This document shows, piece by piece, positions 1 to 12,050 of a stretch of 64,000 nt of DNA (position 1 is the stretch's first letter; each line of letters begins with the position of its first letter). A program made the position numbers and the translations under genes. This stretch comes from Climacium dendroides. Lineage: Eukaryota; Streptophyta; Bryopsida; Hypnales; Climaciaceae. Below the pieces are notes generated by a model, which did not search any database, had not been told where the DNA came from, and saw only the letters and a list, made by a program, of their open reading frames with translations. The stretch lies in assembly GCA_950106755.1 (NCBI GenBank), contig OX467083.1, positions 45,274,555 through 45,338,554 of the forward strand, given 5' to 3'.

Positions 1-630
1 CCTTGGGCATTTAGGGGTTAAGGTAGTATGCTGTAAAAGTGACCATGTAAGCCTTTATCAAAAATATTTTTAAGATCACTTTTTAGAAAAAGAAAAATAG
101 ATGTTGAACCTAACAACAGTAGTTTTGTAATTTTCCAATTATTTTTGAATTACTTGTAAATTTTCAAAGATTTGGGACATAGACACCTATTTGTAACCCT
201 AGGTCTCCCCAAATCAATCCACTTGCAATGATGTGTGGAAATCAATGACAATGATTGGCTCTTGCAATAGAAAAATAATTTTTTATTTATTTACTCAATG
301 GCTAAAGTGGTCCATTTAAAGATCACCTCATCTCCATTCAACATTCATTTACATATTGGTTAGAAAATATCACATTAGTACATATCATATATTTGTAATT
401 CTATCTTTATCCACAATTTGACAATTTCATTCCAGATTTTTTTTCTAATATGAAGTTTTCTAGCGATTTTTCACCCTTTCAATATTATTTGTGTTCCAAG
501 GTCATGATGCAAGGCCCATTACTTTGGTGTAAATGGCTAATAAATTGCCAAAAAAACCCACATGCTATTGTAGGCTTAAAATTAGGGTCAACATTCATCT
601 AAGACTTATAGGCAACATTCACAAAACTGG
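1..630. other. AT-rich intergenic DNA
   Basis: No coding potential is visible. The words around positions 10-22 (TTTAGGGGTTAAGG) look like one end of the TTAACCCC-terminated repeat family found at 631-1217 and again after 59.6 kb, so the window probably opens at the edge of another copy. Confidence 0.5.
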
Positions 631-1217
631 TTAACCCCTAAAGTCCCAAGGCCATTTTAGTGTCAAAACCACTTCAGACTATCACTTTTGCTACGTTCGT
701 CTACAAAACAAATTTTTTAAAATATTCTTAAAAATTTGACCATAGGATCTTGTTCTACACTTGTCTTAGATCACGTGATAATTTTTTTGTGATTTTTGAC
801 CGTATAGATTGAAAGATATTAGCATTCAAAGTGAAAGAAATGAATTTCTTTGAAGAAGTTGCTATGATTGCCCCCAAAACAAGAAGCTCCATAACTTTCA
901 CATCTCTAATCCAAATGGAATGAATCAAATCTTCCCATTTACAAAAAGTTATAATCTACAAGAAAAAAAATATTAAAATTTTTATTTCAATTTTTTGTGG
1001 ATTTTTTTTGTTGCCCGGTCTCCCCCATTTTGAGATTATTGTGGCATAACTTTTGCTCCTGGGCACCGATTGAAATAAAAATTATATTCCCAGAAAGTTC
1101 ATAAGTTTTTCTATCTCATGAGAAAGTTTCAAAAAAATTCGGTAAAAATTGAGATCAAACGACCCTACCTGAAATCCATTTTGTCCCCCGTAGAGACAAT
1201 GGGACTTTAGGGGTTAA
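631..1217. mobile_element. MITE-like element with TTAACCCCTAAAGTCCC ends
   Basis: The left end TTAACCCCTAAAGTCCC (631-647) is the exact reverse complement of the right end at 1201-1217, giving perfect 17-bp terminal inverted repeats around 587 bp of AT-rich non-coding DNA. A homologous copy lies at about 59648-60225, with further degenerate copies at 60236-61168 and about 61955-62660. No transposase is encoded, so this is a non-autonomous DNA element. I see no clean target duplication, so the superfamily stays open. Confidence 0.75.
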
Positions 1218-1402
1218 AATTCACTCCATTGCTACATAAAATTTTCAGTAGCTAAAAAATGAACATTGCAAGAAAATCCTTGAAAAAAAATTAGATTTCA
1301 ACCAAGATTGCAACAAACAATAGAATTTGATAGTGAATTTGCAAGATCCTCTACATTGGAATTAGCATCTGTTTAGTTTGTTTTGTGTTATAATACTCCC
1401 AA

Positions 1403-1914
1403 TACACTAAAATTGGTAAATAGTGTTGGGTGATAATTAGTGTTGTTTCCTGTTTTTTACCCCCAACACTATTTTTCAACTTATGTGTAAATAGTGTTGG
1501 GGCACTTAATTGCTGTCATAAAAATCTGTCCCTTCTCTGCAAAATTGTAATTTTTGCCCCCCACCGTAAAAATTTGTCTCTTCCCTACAAAATTGTAATT
1601 ATTGCTTCCCGTTGTGAAAATCTATCCCTTTCCAAGAAAATTGTAATTTTTGCCTGCCATTGCCAAAATCTGTCCCTTCCCTGCAAAACTGTAATTTTAG
1701 CCTCCCGCTGTGAAAATTTGTCCGTTCTTTGCAAAATTGTAATTTTTGCCTTCCGCTGTGAAAATCTGTCCCTTTCCTAGAAAACTGTAATTTACTATAA
1801 AGCTAAAATAGTGTTAGAATGGGGTAATTTTCATCTAACACTAACCTTGCAAATCACAATTACTGTTAGTGTTGACAATTAGTGTTGCCAACACTATTTA
1901 CCAATTTTAGTGTA
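1403..1914. mobile_element. TIR element (CACTAAAATTGG ends) holding a tandem array
   Basis: The left end at 1405 (CACTAAAATTGGTAAATAGT...) is mirrored by ...ACTATTTACCAATTTTAGTG ending at 1912. Both are bounded by TA, which would be a 2-bp TA target duplication. The inner side of each end repeats AGTGTTGG words. The middle is filled by the 48-bp tandem array at 1521-1800. A related element with similar ends (CTAATGATGGTAAW...) lies at 21806-22803. No transposase is present. The ends start with CACTA, but the 3-bp duplication expected of CACTA elements is not seen. Confidence 0.65.
1521..1800. repeat. 48-bp tandem repeat, about 5.8 copies
   Basis: Units begin at 1521, 1569, 1617, 1665, 1713 and 1761, each opening with AAAATYTRTCC. 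Copies are diverged but keep exact 48-bp spacing. Because 48 is a multiple of three, a 116-codon open frame with a 16-residue periodicity runs through the array. I treat that frame as a by-product of the repeat and not as a gene. Confidence 0.85.
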
Positions 1915-2802
1915 GTCCTTTACAACTTGCAAAATCCTTTCTTTTTCTATTTTTTTTAAATATTACTTGCTATAACTTGATGCCAGAATTGATGCCTGTG
2001 TGGATCACTGCTCAGAAGATCACAACTTCGCGAGCAGTCATGAGACTCCATCACCGCACACAACTGCCATTTGCAGGCTTGAGCGTGACTGCACAACGGC
2101 AGATCTTCCAGTTAAGCCATATTGTATGGAGCCAGTCCCTTCCTTGCAGAAGCGACCCACAACGTCTATAATACTCTATTCCCTTTCCAAAGCCTGCCCA
2201 GGAGAAAGACACAGACAGAGAGAGAGGGAGACTATGGTAGCCGGCTTTTCAAATTCCAAATTCGCTTTTCAAGCGAGAGAGATGGAGAGACGAAGTGTTG
2301 ACTGAGAGAATGAGGTAGGAGTCTCGTCCGAGACCTAATCAGTTGGTCTTGGCCGGAGAATTAGGCTGGAGCTCAGCCTAGCATGTGTTCCAGATTTCCA
2401 GCCAGCAATTTATGGCGTGATTGTTGTTGCTTCGCCGTTGCCATCGCCATCCGCCAAGAAGTTAAATTGAAAGAAGCAATCCCAGAAGCTGCGAAGAAGC
2501 TATCGCATCCCCATGGTGTGTAATGGCGATGGCGGCTAAGCGAATGTAGGAAGTGGGGGTCGGGTGGTGCAGAGTTGCAGAGCCCAAGATAGAAAAGGGG
2601 CGGCGTTTCGCGCTTGCGCTTGGTGAGTTAATAATAGCCTCGCCCTCCCTCATAAAAAGCCCATCACGCTCTCCCAAAACGAATCAGTAGACTATTCGCC
2701 TATTCCCTACTTGTCCAATGATGGCTGACTGCTCACTTGATTCTGCCCGTTGGCTTCTTGCCACAGGTCGTCCGCTGCTGCTGCTACGGTGGTTGTATTG
2801 GT

Positions 2803-2889
2803 ACATAGCTTTCTTGTATAGCTTTCTTGTGTAACTTTCTTGTAGAGCTTTCTTGTAGAGCTTTCTTGTAGAGCTTTCTTGTAGAGCTT
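2803..2889. repeat. 13-bp minisatellite, about 6.7 copies
   Basis: GTAGAGCTTTCTT is repeated head to tail. Three left-hand copies are diverged (ACATAGCTTTCTT, GTATAGCTTTCTT, GTGTAACTTTCTT), three are perfect from 2842 to 2880, and a partial copy ends at 2889. It lies in the presumed RDR6 leader or promoter. On the minus strand it produces periodic LQESSTRKLYKK-like peptides in two overlapping frames, which I do not regard as proteins. Confidence 0.85.
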
Positions 2890-4207
2890 GTAGAAATGTA
2901 CACGAGTGAGGGGCATGGAATAGGTCATGGGGTGGCATAAAACGGGACGCTCCATGGACGTCCGAAGAGAGTTCATGGCATTGCAGGACTCCGGAAGAAC
3001 ACGGCACGTCTCCTTGCCAGAATGGACCACGAATTGGAGCTGCGAGGGAGAAGAGCGGTGCTCGAGGTAGTGACAATCTGTTGGGATTTTCGATCTTGTC
3101 ATCGATTTCTTGATTTCCTGGTTGATTGTTGTGTGCAGGAGTTTTTGTTGGGATCGAAAGCAGGCTGTGAAAGATTTTCTTGCTGGTTTTGTGTAATCAG
3201 CGGTGTAATCTAAATTAGGGCACTGAATGAGAGACTCTGTGTGTGTGGGGGTGGAGGCTGTAGGGTTGTGGTTTGGGCAAGCAAATGCGACGAATTGAAG
3301 GGATGAGTGGTCCGCGTGTGGGAACCTGGACTTCGCCGCTACGGTGGAAGAGCGGAGAATGCCGGCCGCCACTTTTCTCGTGTGCTAGCGGCTATCATGC
3401 CAAGATGACCCAGCTGCCGCAGTGCAATCTTCATCGCAACGAGGTGAGCCACAAAGATCGACTATTAGAAGTGAGCAGCTGCACAATCGGGCCATTAGTG
3501 CAAGATAGTCTTTAAGTTTTGAACTCAGGAACTGGACCAAGATTCACCGGCGAGAGTGCGTGAGTGGGGTTGGGTGGTCTGGACAGTTGTATTGCAGGAC
3601 AGGGGATGAGGAAAATGTACTCTTTAACCATCGCTGATTCTTGTGAATGTCGTTGCTAATTCCTGCGAGTTTTGGCAACTCAGACGACGGCAGAACGTAA
3701 ACAATGGTGGGGTGCAGAAGCTCCTCATTGTTATAGGCGCGCTGTGGCTTAGTTTACTGTTACAGGCCTTGTTGTGTTCTTATCAGCGTCCCAGCTGCTA
3801 TGCTTGACCCAGCACTGCTCTGGCCCTAGGACTGGTGTGACTCACCGTCTCCTCATGGAGCTCGAGCTCAGCCCAGCTTCCTGATGTTCATGACGTTAGT
3901 CGTGTCACTTGTGAGAGATCTTTTTGTACGTGCAACAGTGTTTTAAAGAACATCCGAGTGTCAAATTCTATAGTAGGACCCGATGCCATCATGAGCATAG
4001 CGTTTGGGTTACTGCTATAAATGAATGTGGGCGGTGTGTTTAGCTGGAGATTGTGAGGGACGAAATTTGGTTTATGAATTCCTTAGAGATGTATGTACCC
4101 CTGGCACCCGAGAGCTAGTGCTGGAAGTAATGCGGATCATCTTCTCTACTCGGTCATATGCTAACCCTTGAGCCTGCTGAGAGGAAATCCGAAACTACAA
4201 ATTGTTA

Positions 4208-4391
4208 TAGTAGAACTTCTCTAAAGTAATAGCCCTGGGACCAGGCTCAAGTCCCCATGCTCAAGAATCACAAAGAACTTCTCTGATGTGTATGTCTGGG
4301 ATTGGGTCTAGTGCGGGACCAGGCAATCAATACTCCATCACTTTACAGAGGTCATTGCCTTAGATAAGTTCTCTTTAGAGAAGTTCTACTG
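4208..4391. mobile_element. Small TA-flanked MITE in the RDR6 leader
   Basis: GTAGAACTTCTCTAAAG (4210-4226) is matched by its perfect reverse complement CTTTAGAGAAGTTCTAC (4373-4389), and TA dinucleotides flank both ends. The ends resemble the widespread plant MITE type that begins CAGTAGAACCTCTATAAATTAATA, including the following GGGACCA word, and that type belongs to the TA-inserting Tc1/mariner group. It is about 184 bp, non-coding, and sits in what is probably the first intron or promoter of RDR6. Confidence 0.7.
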
Positions 4392-5144
4392 TATCGCGCT
4401 TTGACTTGTGCACTTGTTGTCACGATGGATAATGATCTCGTCATGCCAGCTGCACCTGAGAAACTTCGCCGGGCTCAATCATTTTTTAAGCTTGTGGCGA
4501 TTCTATCCGAAGAATCAAGTTATCTTTAGGTTTTGGTATACTTATTTCGGAGTTAGACAAGTCTTACTTTAGAGTCGAGGCAATTCCCTAGTTGACTATT
4601 GTAGTCATTGAAGCACAGACGCATCAGGCAAGGTCTTGAACCTTGAAGTGCGACTGGTTATCGTGTGATCTTAGTTTGTGGATGTGCTTAAATAGAGTCT
4701 CTGGAGGGTGACATGAGGGTACATGCCAATAATAGTCGCAGCTTTTGGCATTCCATGTTGTCTTATTTGTTGATTCGAAGTGGTACCTTGGGATTGCCAA
4801 GCCAGCTTCATGTTACTGTAATGCTGCAGTGACAAGCGGATGTAGGCGTCTGTCGCAGGGTGTCTCTGAATAATCTAGACGACCAGCTTAATTTTCAATG
4901 TGTCTAAGGATGGACATGTCATATCCTAAACGCAAGAATGGACCTTGCAGCGTAGGCAACCTGGACACGCCGAACTGAAGTAGGAGTGTTCCGCCCACCC
5001 AGCAGTTTACATCGGTGTGGTTAATTCTATGCTGTATGTATCCATTGTGTTGCATTCGTAAGGTGTAAATTCTGGCTAAAACTTTATGAATCATGATTTG
5101 GACATCCTTTCACCAAGAGCTAACTGTAAGAATTGGTTTTGCAG

Positions 5145-5250
5145 GTGGTCGGCTGGTGCCAGGGACCACCAAGGGGCGAAGAAGTCTGATATCCATCCTG
5201 GAGCTATTCCCCGTGAGCTATTCTTGACATCCCGAACTCGTGATAAGCAG
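5145..5250 (+). other. Probable non-coding leader exon of RDR6
   Basis: The segment is bounded by a strong acceptor (TTGGTTTTGCAG before 5145) and a strong donor (AAGCAG|GTAAAA after 5250). The next acceptor, TACTGTTGCAG before 5575, opens the exon that carries the RDR6 start codon at 5663. This arrangement suggests at least two 5' untranslated exons. It is predicted from splice signals only. Confidence 0.5.
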
Positions 5251-5662
5251 GTAAAATTTAATCTGACGTAAGCGAACCAGTCAGTAAAATGTTTTTCCTC
5301 AAGAATTGCCATTCTCCTATTGTAATAAAGGTGATATTGGACGCTAAGACATTTTTGAAATTAGTCAATAACTATTTGCCTTGTCGGCCCAGGGTAACAT
5401 TCAGTGCCATAGAGCGACATGTTTTCTGAATGCAAGTGTACTGAAATGCTTTTTTAATTTTGTTTTCTTCTGTTGGGGAGTACAGAACCAACATTCTCAT
5501 TTGTAGCACACCGATGAAATGCAAGTCTTCATATTGTCCGCTTTTTACTTTAATAGAGTAATGTACTGTTGCAGGCAGCTTGGCATTCAAGTGGCAGCAG
5601 CAATAATCACATTTGTGGTGCAAGACGTGACCCCTCGTCTGAGGAATTGAATCATAATCGAG

Positions 5663-8600
5663 ATGGACCAGACGCAAGTGATGGTGGGAAACTTCCCGTC
5701 GCACGTGCGAGCGCAGGAGTTGGCTGCGTATCTGCAGAAGTCGTTGGGCATTGTGGATAGGTGTAAAGTGAAGCGTGTTTACGGGAACACACCTCCACAT
5801 GCCTTTGTGCAGTTCATGTCTGCTGCTGTAGCTAGAGAGGCTTGTAGTCAATCGGACTGTGGAAGACTGAACTTCCAAGGCTGTGAGCTAAAAATTGCCC
5901 CATGCACTGTCCAAGCAAAGTCTAAACTATCTAATGAAGGTATATTGTCGTTCTTCACATCTTACCATGTAGAAAGCGATGTTCTGCAAGTGCCAAGTAC
6001 TTACGAACTCGAAATAGACACATTTTCTTCAGTCTGGGTTCTGAATCGATGTACTGATCTGAAATTCAGCAGGGCTTATTGAACTAAGAAAAGTTCAGCT
6101 TCAACTGGGAACTCTTACGGGTCTCCACGAGCTATTACTGAGCTGGAGTATTCCCGAAGACGGATGCAGTCTGCGCGTGAACCGGAAGCAACGGAAAATA
6201 TTTGTTTTCTTCACTCATGAGGTGGTCATGTCGACAAACCAACAAGATAAAGAGCTTTGTGAATTCAAGCTCGAGATGTCAGTCAGGGACGTTAGGAAAG
6301 TTATGGAAGTGCAGACGCAGAGAGGGAGAATGCCAGAATTAAAGGTGATACTGCAGTTGTGGTCGCCACCTCTTATCAGCTACCGAACAGCCCAGGGTGA
6401 CGATGTGTACTGCACCACCCATTCTCCTTTACCCGATGACGATGACCCATGGATTCGCAAAATGGACTTCACGTCGCGCAAGAGCATTGGCAGATGCCTT
6501 GCGTATGTGATCCGAGTCTCTCCCAGCGAAGCCACCCCATTTCGACAGCTACTTGAGTATTTCAGGATGCAAAGAATATTCGATCGTTCCCCTCCAAGAC
6601 GTCTGAATTTTCCATGGGAAGAAATTAGTGACCCAGTAGTGCAGAAGAGTCTCTTCTTTGTTCCTGATCAAGACAGCGTCCCGTTTTCACTCATGTATTT
6701 GGTGAATGCGCTTGTCAATCGAGGCATTGTCAACACGACATGCCTTACGGAGGAGTTTTACACGACAATCCTGAAAGATCAACCTCTTTCAAGGTATGCG
6801 ATGCAGCACATGCTCACTTACACCCACCCTGTCTTCAATGCTGTGCATCGAATTCAACAGGTGAAAGAGTGGGCACGGAAGTTTGAAAAAGACAAGGAGG
6901 ATGTGAAGATACTGCCCAGTGGGAGCATGACGGTGTACCGAGTGATCATCACCCCAACTAGAGCTTACTGCGCTATGCCGTTGAGAGAGATGTCGAACCG
7001 AGTGCTCCGCCATTTCCACTTTCTGTCAGATCGGTTTCTGAGAGTGTCTTTCATGGACGATGATCTGCACCCGTTGCCATCATCAGCACTAACTGTGCCT
7101 GTGGCGCCCATAGTACGCGCCTTGTCCTCGGCTTATGAGTGCAACCGCACGGAAGTTTACAGAAGGGTTCTGAACATTGTAAAGAAAGGTTTCCATCTAT
7201 GTGGTCGACAATACGAGTTCTTGGCTTTTTCTTCTAGCCAGGTTAGAGACGCCTCTGCCTGGTTCTTTGCAGGCAATAATCGTCTGAACGCCACACTAGT
7301 TAGGCGATGGATGGGTCAGTTTCCAACCCATAATGTTGCGAAGTTTGCTGCCCGCATGGGCCAATGTTTTTCCTCGACTTTCTTGACTCTCCCTGTACCT
7401 AAAAAGAGAGTTACGATGCTACCCGACGTGGAGAGGAATGGATACGTGTTTAGCGACGGGTGCGGAAGGATTGCCCCGGAATTTGCCTTACAAGTTTCTG
7501 ATACCTTGAAGTTAGACCATACGCCTTCTTTGTATCAGATCCGGTATGCCGGATGCAAAGGAGTAATAGCTGCATGGCCTATAGAGTCCTCTTCAGGTCA
7601 TCAGTACGACCTTGGATGTCGTATGAGCATGAACAAGTTTTCTTCGGATCATACCGAGCTGGAAGTGATAGGCTGGTCTAAGTACCTTCCGTGCTACCTT
7701 AATCGACAGATCATTTGTTTGCTGTCTACTCTGCAAGTAGAGAAGGCTCCTTTTAGATTACTGCAGGACGTTCAGGTTGCACGATTGGAGGCTATGCTTG
7801 ACGACCCGGGTCTAGCTTACGAAGTTTTGACTACGAGCTGCACGGGGGACGTGCATTGTACCGCAGCGACAATGCTTCAAGGCGGCTTTCACCCCAGGAG
7901 AGAACCTCACCTGTATGATATGCTACTGTCCATCAGGACTAGCCAACTAGAAGATCTGGTTGCCAAGGCTAGAATATATGTACCTAATGGAAGGTGGCTT
8001 ATGGGGTGTATGGATGAAACTGCATTGTTGAAGTATGGACAATGCTTCATTCGAGTATCGGGTCCTGTACACAAGGGCAGCCTTGGAGGAGATGGGTTCA
8101 ATCAGGGACACAGAAGTGGATCTCTGCAGGTAAGACGATAGTTTATTAGCTTTGCAAGAGCAATTTCAATAAGTTAACTGTGTCTTAAGTTTTCAATATC
8201 TATCACCTTTTCAGAGAAATTTGGACGGGTTGATGATGGTGCTCATTTGAGAAATGAATGTGAGTATTTCTTTTAATTTCTAAGTGAACCGTTGGATACA
8301 GGTTATTACAGGGAAGATCATCATGGCAAAGAACCCGTGTCTCCACCCTGGAGATATCCGCATCCTTGAAGCAGTAGATGTGCCTCAGCTACACAGCATG
8401 ATTGACTGCTTGGTGGTACCACAGAACGGGGAGAGACCGCATTCAAATGAAGCTTCTGGCAGTGATCTAGATGGAGACGTATACTTCACTTGCTGGGACC
8501 AAGATTTGATCCCGCCAAGTGGAAAGAGCTGGGATCCCATGGTCTACAACGCGCATGAGCAGAGGATACTCAACAGGCCTGCCAAGATTGAGGTAATGGC

Positions 8601-10307
8601 TCATTGTGGAAACACCAGTTTCTGACTACTTATTCTGTGACTGGCTGTGCTTGAATAGTCTTCTCTATGGATGACCATCTGTTATATTGAGTGCACAATG
8701 TCACAATCCACTGTTCAAATGGATGGTCACGTTTACATCCCTACAAATTTTCATCCAAAATTCGGAAGCACGATTGAGATTATAATCCAATTCTAGCCAA
8801 TGAAAGAAAATACTACGTTTCCGTATGCATGAGGGTGTTAGTGTAATGTTGCAACGGTTGAACTAGTAGTTTTATGCAAGTGCTCAAAGATCTGCATATA
8901 ATAACAAGGTGTATGCTGACTTCATTTCATATGCTGTAATCTTTGCAACATCTTCCACTTTCCCTGTTTTGTCTTTCATCGTTGGCAGAGAAGTTATCTG
9001 ATTAAGATCTTGTATTAGATTCACAAACTTACTAATAGTAAATTAATGTTAATTTACTAGGACGTTAATTCAATATAAAGATAATGTTAATTGAATGTCA
9101 AATCATTGTTGGCTCAATGGTAGTATAATATCTAGTTAATGCCTAGGACACATGTCACTCACATTAATTGTATTACATTATCATTAACTGAACAGGAAGA
9201 CAACATTAAACTTATGCCTATTTACTTGACATTAAAACTTTGCCAATCTTATTGGGGTAAGGAGTCTTTTATGATGTTATATTGAATCCTCTTAGTGCTT
9301 TGGTGCTCTGACTGCCTCACATTTTTTGGTTTAGAACAGGCTCATTTGTAGGCATTCGTTGCAGTGTCTGAGATTCCAGATCATGATTGCAGGATGTCAT
9401 GGAGTTTTTTGTGAAAGCAATGATCAACGACAGCTTGGGAATCATTAGCAATGCGCATCTGGTCCATGCAGACAGGAGTCCTCTCGGTGCTTTGGATGAG
9501 GAGTGTTTAGTTCTTGCCCAATTGGCTGCTACTGCGGTTGACTTTCCCAAAACTGGGAAGGTGGCAATTATGCCACATTGCTTGAGGATAAAGGAGTTTC
9601 CAGATTTCATGGAGAAGGACGAAGCGGTGACGTACCGTTCTGACAAGGTAATCGGAGAACTCTACAGATCGGTCACAAAGTTTGTGAGTAAGGAAGTTGA
9701 GCATCACCGCCATGCAGATCACGCTGCCGAATTGGATCCAGTATATGACAACGATTTGCAAGTACCTGGATATGAACAATACCTCGAGGACGCCTGGTCA
9801 ACCAAAGTATCTTATGATCAGCAACTCCGGGGCTTAATGTCACATTTCAATGTGAAGCGTGAGGCAGATATCATCACAGGAAGAATGCAGTTGCAAGCTC
9901 GTGGCTCCTCCCGGCAAAAATCAGACATGAAAGAGAGGATGATTCATGCTCATTCAGGTCTTAGGAAGGAGTTTCAAGCTGATTTCTACAAATCTGCTGC
10001 TGCTGCCGCTTCTGCGAGTGGTAGGGACGATTCTTCTATGGTAGCTGCTGATTCTGAGTTGGACATCCAAGCTAAGCTGGCCTCAGCAATGTACCACGTA
10101 ACATATGACTACGAGTGGAAACAGAAGGCTCTGGCTTTGCTGGATGATTCTGAAGACGCTGGAGCACATCCTCTAATCAGCTTCCCTTGGATAGCGGCTC
10201 CTGTCCTGGCTCAGATCAAATCCATGAGAATGCGGGAGTTGCAGCAGGTTAACCAGGTACTTCAATCAAGCGAATTAATTTTCTCACTGTCAGCAGAAGA
10301 AACGTGA
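5663..10307 (+). CDS. RDR6: RNA-dependent RNA polymerase 6 (RDR6/SGS2-type)
   Basis: RDR6 copies single-stranded RNA into double-stranded RNA. With SGS3 and DCL4 it feeds the tasiRNA pathway and silencing of transgenes and viruses in cytoplasmic bodies. I join four exons: 5663-5939, 6073-8129 (an alternative acceptor gives 6070), 8302-8592 and 9393-10307, with GT-AG introns that keep phase, for 1179 aa. Arabidopsis RDR6 has about 1196. An N-terminal RRM-like domain (residues 1-90) is followed by linker blocks matching RDR6 over RDR1/2, such as DDDDPWIRKMDFT and LEYFRMQRI. The catalytic DLDGD is intact at residues 833-837 (8464-8478) in SGSDLDGDVYF. The block ATAVDFPKTGK and the DFMEK motif follow. 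The C-terminus is the weakest part: a donor-like AACCAG|GTACTT at 10256 could lead to a further small exon. Intron 3 is about 800 bp and AT-rich. Confidence 0.9.
8593..9392 (+). other. Third intron of RDR6
   Basis: An 800-bp AT-rich intron runs from GAG|GTAATG to GATTGCAG|GATGTC. Around 9020-9240 it holds several short, partly mirrored AT-rich words (TTAATGTTAA, AATGTTAATT, CATTAATTG) that may be remains of a small element, but I cannot delimit one. No coding sequence is seen in it. Confidence 0.65.
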
Positions 10308-10959
10308 TGTTGTTGCTCTACACAAATGCTGTTTTAGTAATCACTGTTCTCAAGCCTATTCCATTTGTTGAGGAGGTGATACAAAGTGCTCCCAGTTGTG
10401 AACTCAACACTTGATAGTAGTAGTTATCACGTTTGGAAGCAGTTTTGATCTACCACTTCGGATACTGACCCTTGTCTCCATGATCGTCTGAAATTGAAAT
10501 GCAGAAGTACTTTTGAGGGCATGTTCTGGCAACTATGTTCCTACCCTTCCAGTTGGATTTTATCGAGCTGGTACTTATGAAAATTGGTTTCTATTTGTGT
10601 AATTAATCATTGCCTGTGAGGATTCTAGGCTAAAGTAAACACTAGAATCTTTAGGGTCTTGATCCATGTTTCCTATATTGACTGCTGCCAACAGCAACTC
10701 ATTTATTCATTCACTTGGACTCATTGTGGTGTGAGCATGACTTCGCTAAATGCCAATGCTTACTGACCTTTGAATGGAAATGGGATTAATATGCAATCAC
10801 TGTACTGATCTAGAACTTCCCACTTTGAAGTTGCACAAGAAATTCCTTTAGACCTGTACTGATAATTTTTCTTATTTCCATAGATTTGGCTCGTGTCTAA
10901 AGATTTCTCCACAACTCTTTACTTCCCCTCCACTCTGAGCGTCCCTAACATTTTTGGGT
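10308..10959 (+). other. RDR6 3' flank, no gene seen
   Basis: This is mixed-composition DNA after the RDR6 stop codon. It probably contains the 3' untranslated region and, if the donor at 10256 is used, a short last exon. I see no clear AATAAA signal and no recognisable coding block. Confidence 0.4.
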
Positions 10960-12050
10960 TTAAAAACATTTTTGCTTTTGAAGTGGTCTAAATGGCATTA
11001 AGGTATGTTTAGAAATTTCAACTGAACAATCTTGTAGTGTATGTGTTGTAGACTGACGTGAATCAAATTTGGAGCCATTTTGCCACATAGATTGTAGGAT
11101 TATGATTTAGTGTTGAAAAAGGGTGCTGAAATTTTCCTAGCAACACATTAGAGGTGAAATTTGATTTCTAAACCTTCTCAAATGAAAAAACTTTTGAACT
11201 TTGAAGTGCTTCAAAACCAACATATGAATACATTGGTAAAAGAGAATATCATTCAAGCAACTCACTATATTTGTGAAATAGCATTGAAATGTCAAAAAGT
11301 AGCAAAAAAATTTGAAAAAAAATAAAAATTGAAGGTTGAATCTTGTCTATTGAAATAAGGTAGAAGTATTAGTAGTCTATCATTTAAGCAATTTTGGAAC
11401 AAATGGCTAGGAGTATTTTTTTCCATATAGGAAGATAGGAAATTTGGGGATAGTCAAAAATTTCAGAATTTTATTCCCCAAATTGAAGTTACTATGAATT
11501 TTAGGAGGCAAAAAATACTCTTGATCCATAACCAATGTCAAGAGTCTTCTAATTCTAATCATTCAAGAACTACTTTCCCATTCACTACTTCTTGCTAGCT
11601 CTTTATTTTGTAACAATGCCATAAGCATAGTAGTCCCAACCTTGAAAAGGACAAAAAAAAACATGCTAAGTTTAAGTTTCAGCCCAATGTTGGAAATAGT
11701 ACACCCTATAGGTTGGGCACTAGGCATGGTTGACATTTGGTGCTTCTATCTTACTTTTGAGATGCTCATAATTTCTTGAATTGATATGAAATTTTAGCCA
11801 CATAAACTAAATTAGTATGTGCAACTTTTTCAGATTTTTTAAAATTGAAAATGGACACCATATGAAGAGCAAAGAGACTATTGAAATTCATTGTAATCGA
11901 GAAATGTCTAAATTTTGAACTTTAAATGGTTTCCAAACATTCAAAAAAATGTAGATTGACATGAAAATTTCACCACAATAACTAGACTTCATGGGAAATC
12001 TAAATTTTATTGAAAACAAACATTGGATGACAGAGTGAACCTTTTGAAAA
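10960..12050. repeat. Dispersed repeat, same family as the 37-40.7 kb fold-back element
   Basis: 10960-11330 matches the reverse complement of about 40365-40690 (shared block: gctgaaattttcctagcaac). 11745-12050 matches the fold-back arms at 37298-37642 and 39998-40340 (shared words: cttgRattgatatgaaatttt, ttgacatgaaaattt, aataactagac). The two parts are separated by about 400 bp containing a second dispersed repeat at 11525-11725, also found at 29236-29455 and inverted at 32755-32950. No coding content is visible. Confidence 0.6.

Larger units (their letters stand above)
1920..5144 (+). promoter_or_regulatory. Promoter and 5' leader region of the RDR6 gene
   Basis: Base composition rises sharply at about 1980, and no family-level coding signal is seen up to 5662. 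A TATA-like CTATAATAC lies near 2166. Near 3441-3446 there is a splice-donor-like GAG|GTGAGC that could join the leader exon at 5145. The stretch therefore probably holds the RDR6 promoter, one or more non-coding leader exons and a long leader intron. The transcription start cannot be fixed from sequence alone. The small open frames on both strands here look incidental. Confidence 0.4.

Noticed and set aside
1430..1780. 116-codon open frame with 16-residue repeats
   Set aside because: It follows entirely from a 48-bp tandem array inside a TIR element. There is no promoter or family match.
1521..1800. Possible CRISPR-like array (also considered at 27606-27809)
   Set aside because: The repeats are contiguous with no unique spacers and no cas genes, in plant nuclear DNA.
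2684..3372. Minus-strand frames of 130 and 221 codons
   Set aside because: They overlap in different frames and owe their length to the 13-bp minisatellite. No family resemblance.
4238..4260. Resemblance of GGGACCAGGCTCAAGTCCCC to mature miR166
   Set aside because: There are about four mismatches including the 3' part. The GGGACCA word is part of the MITE type, and no miR166-like precursor fold is evident.
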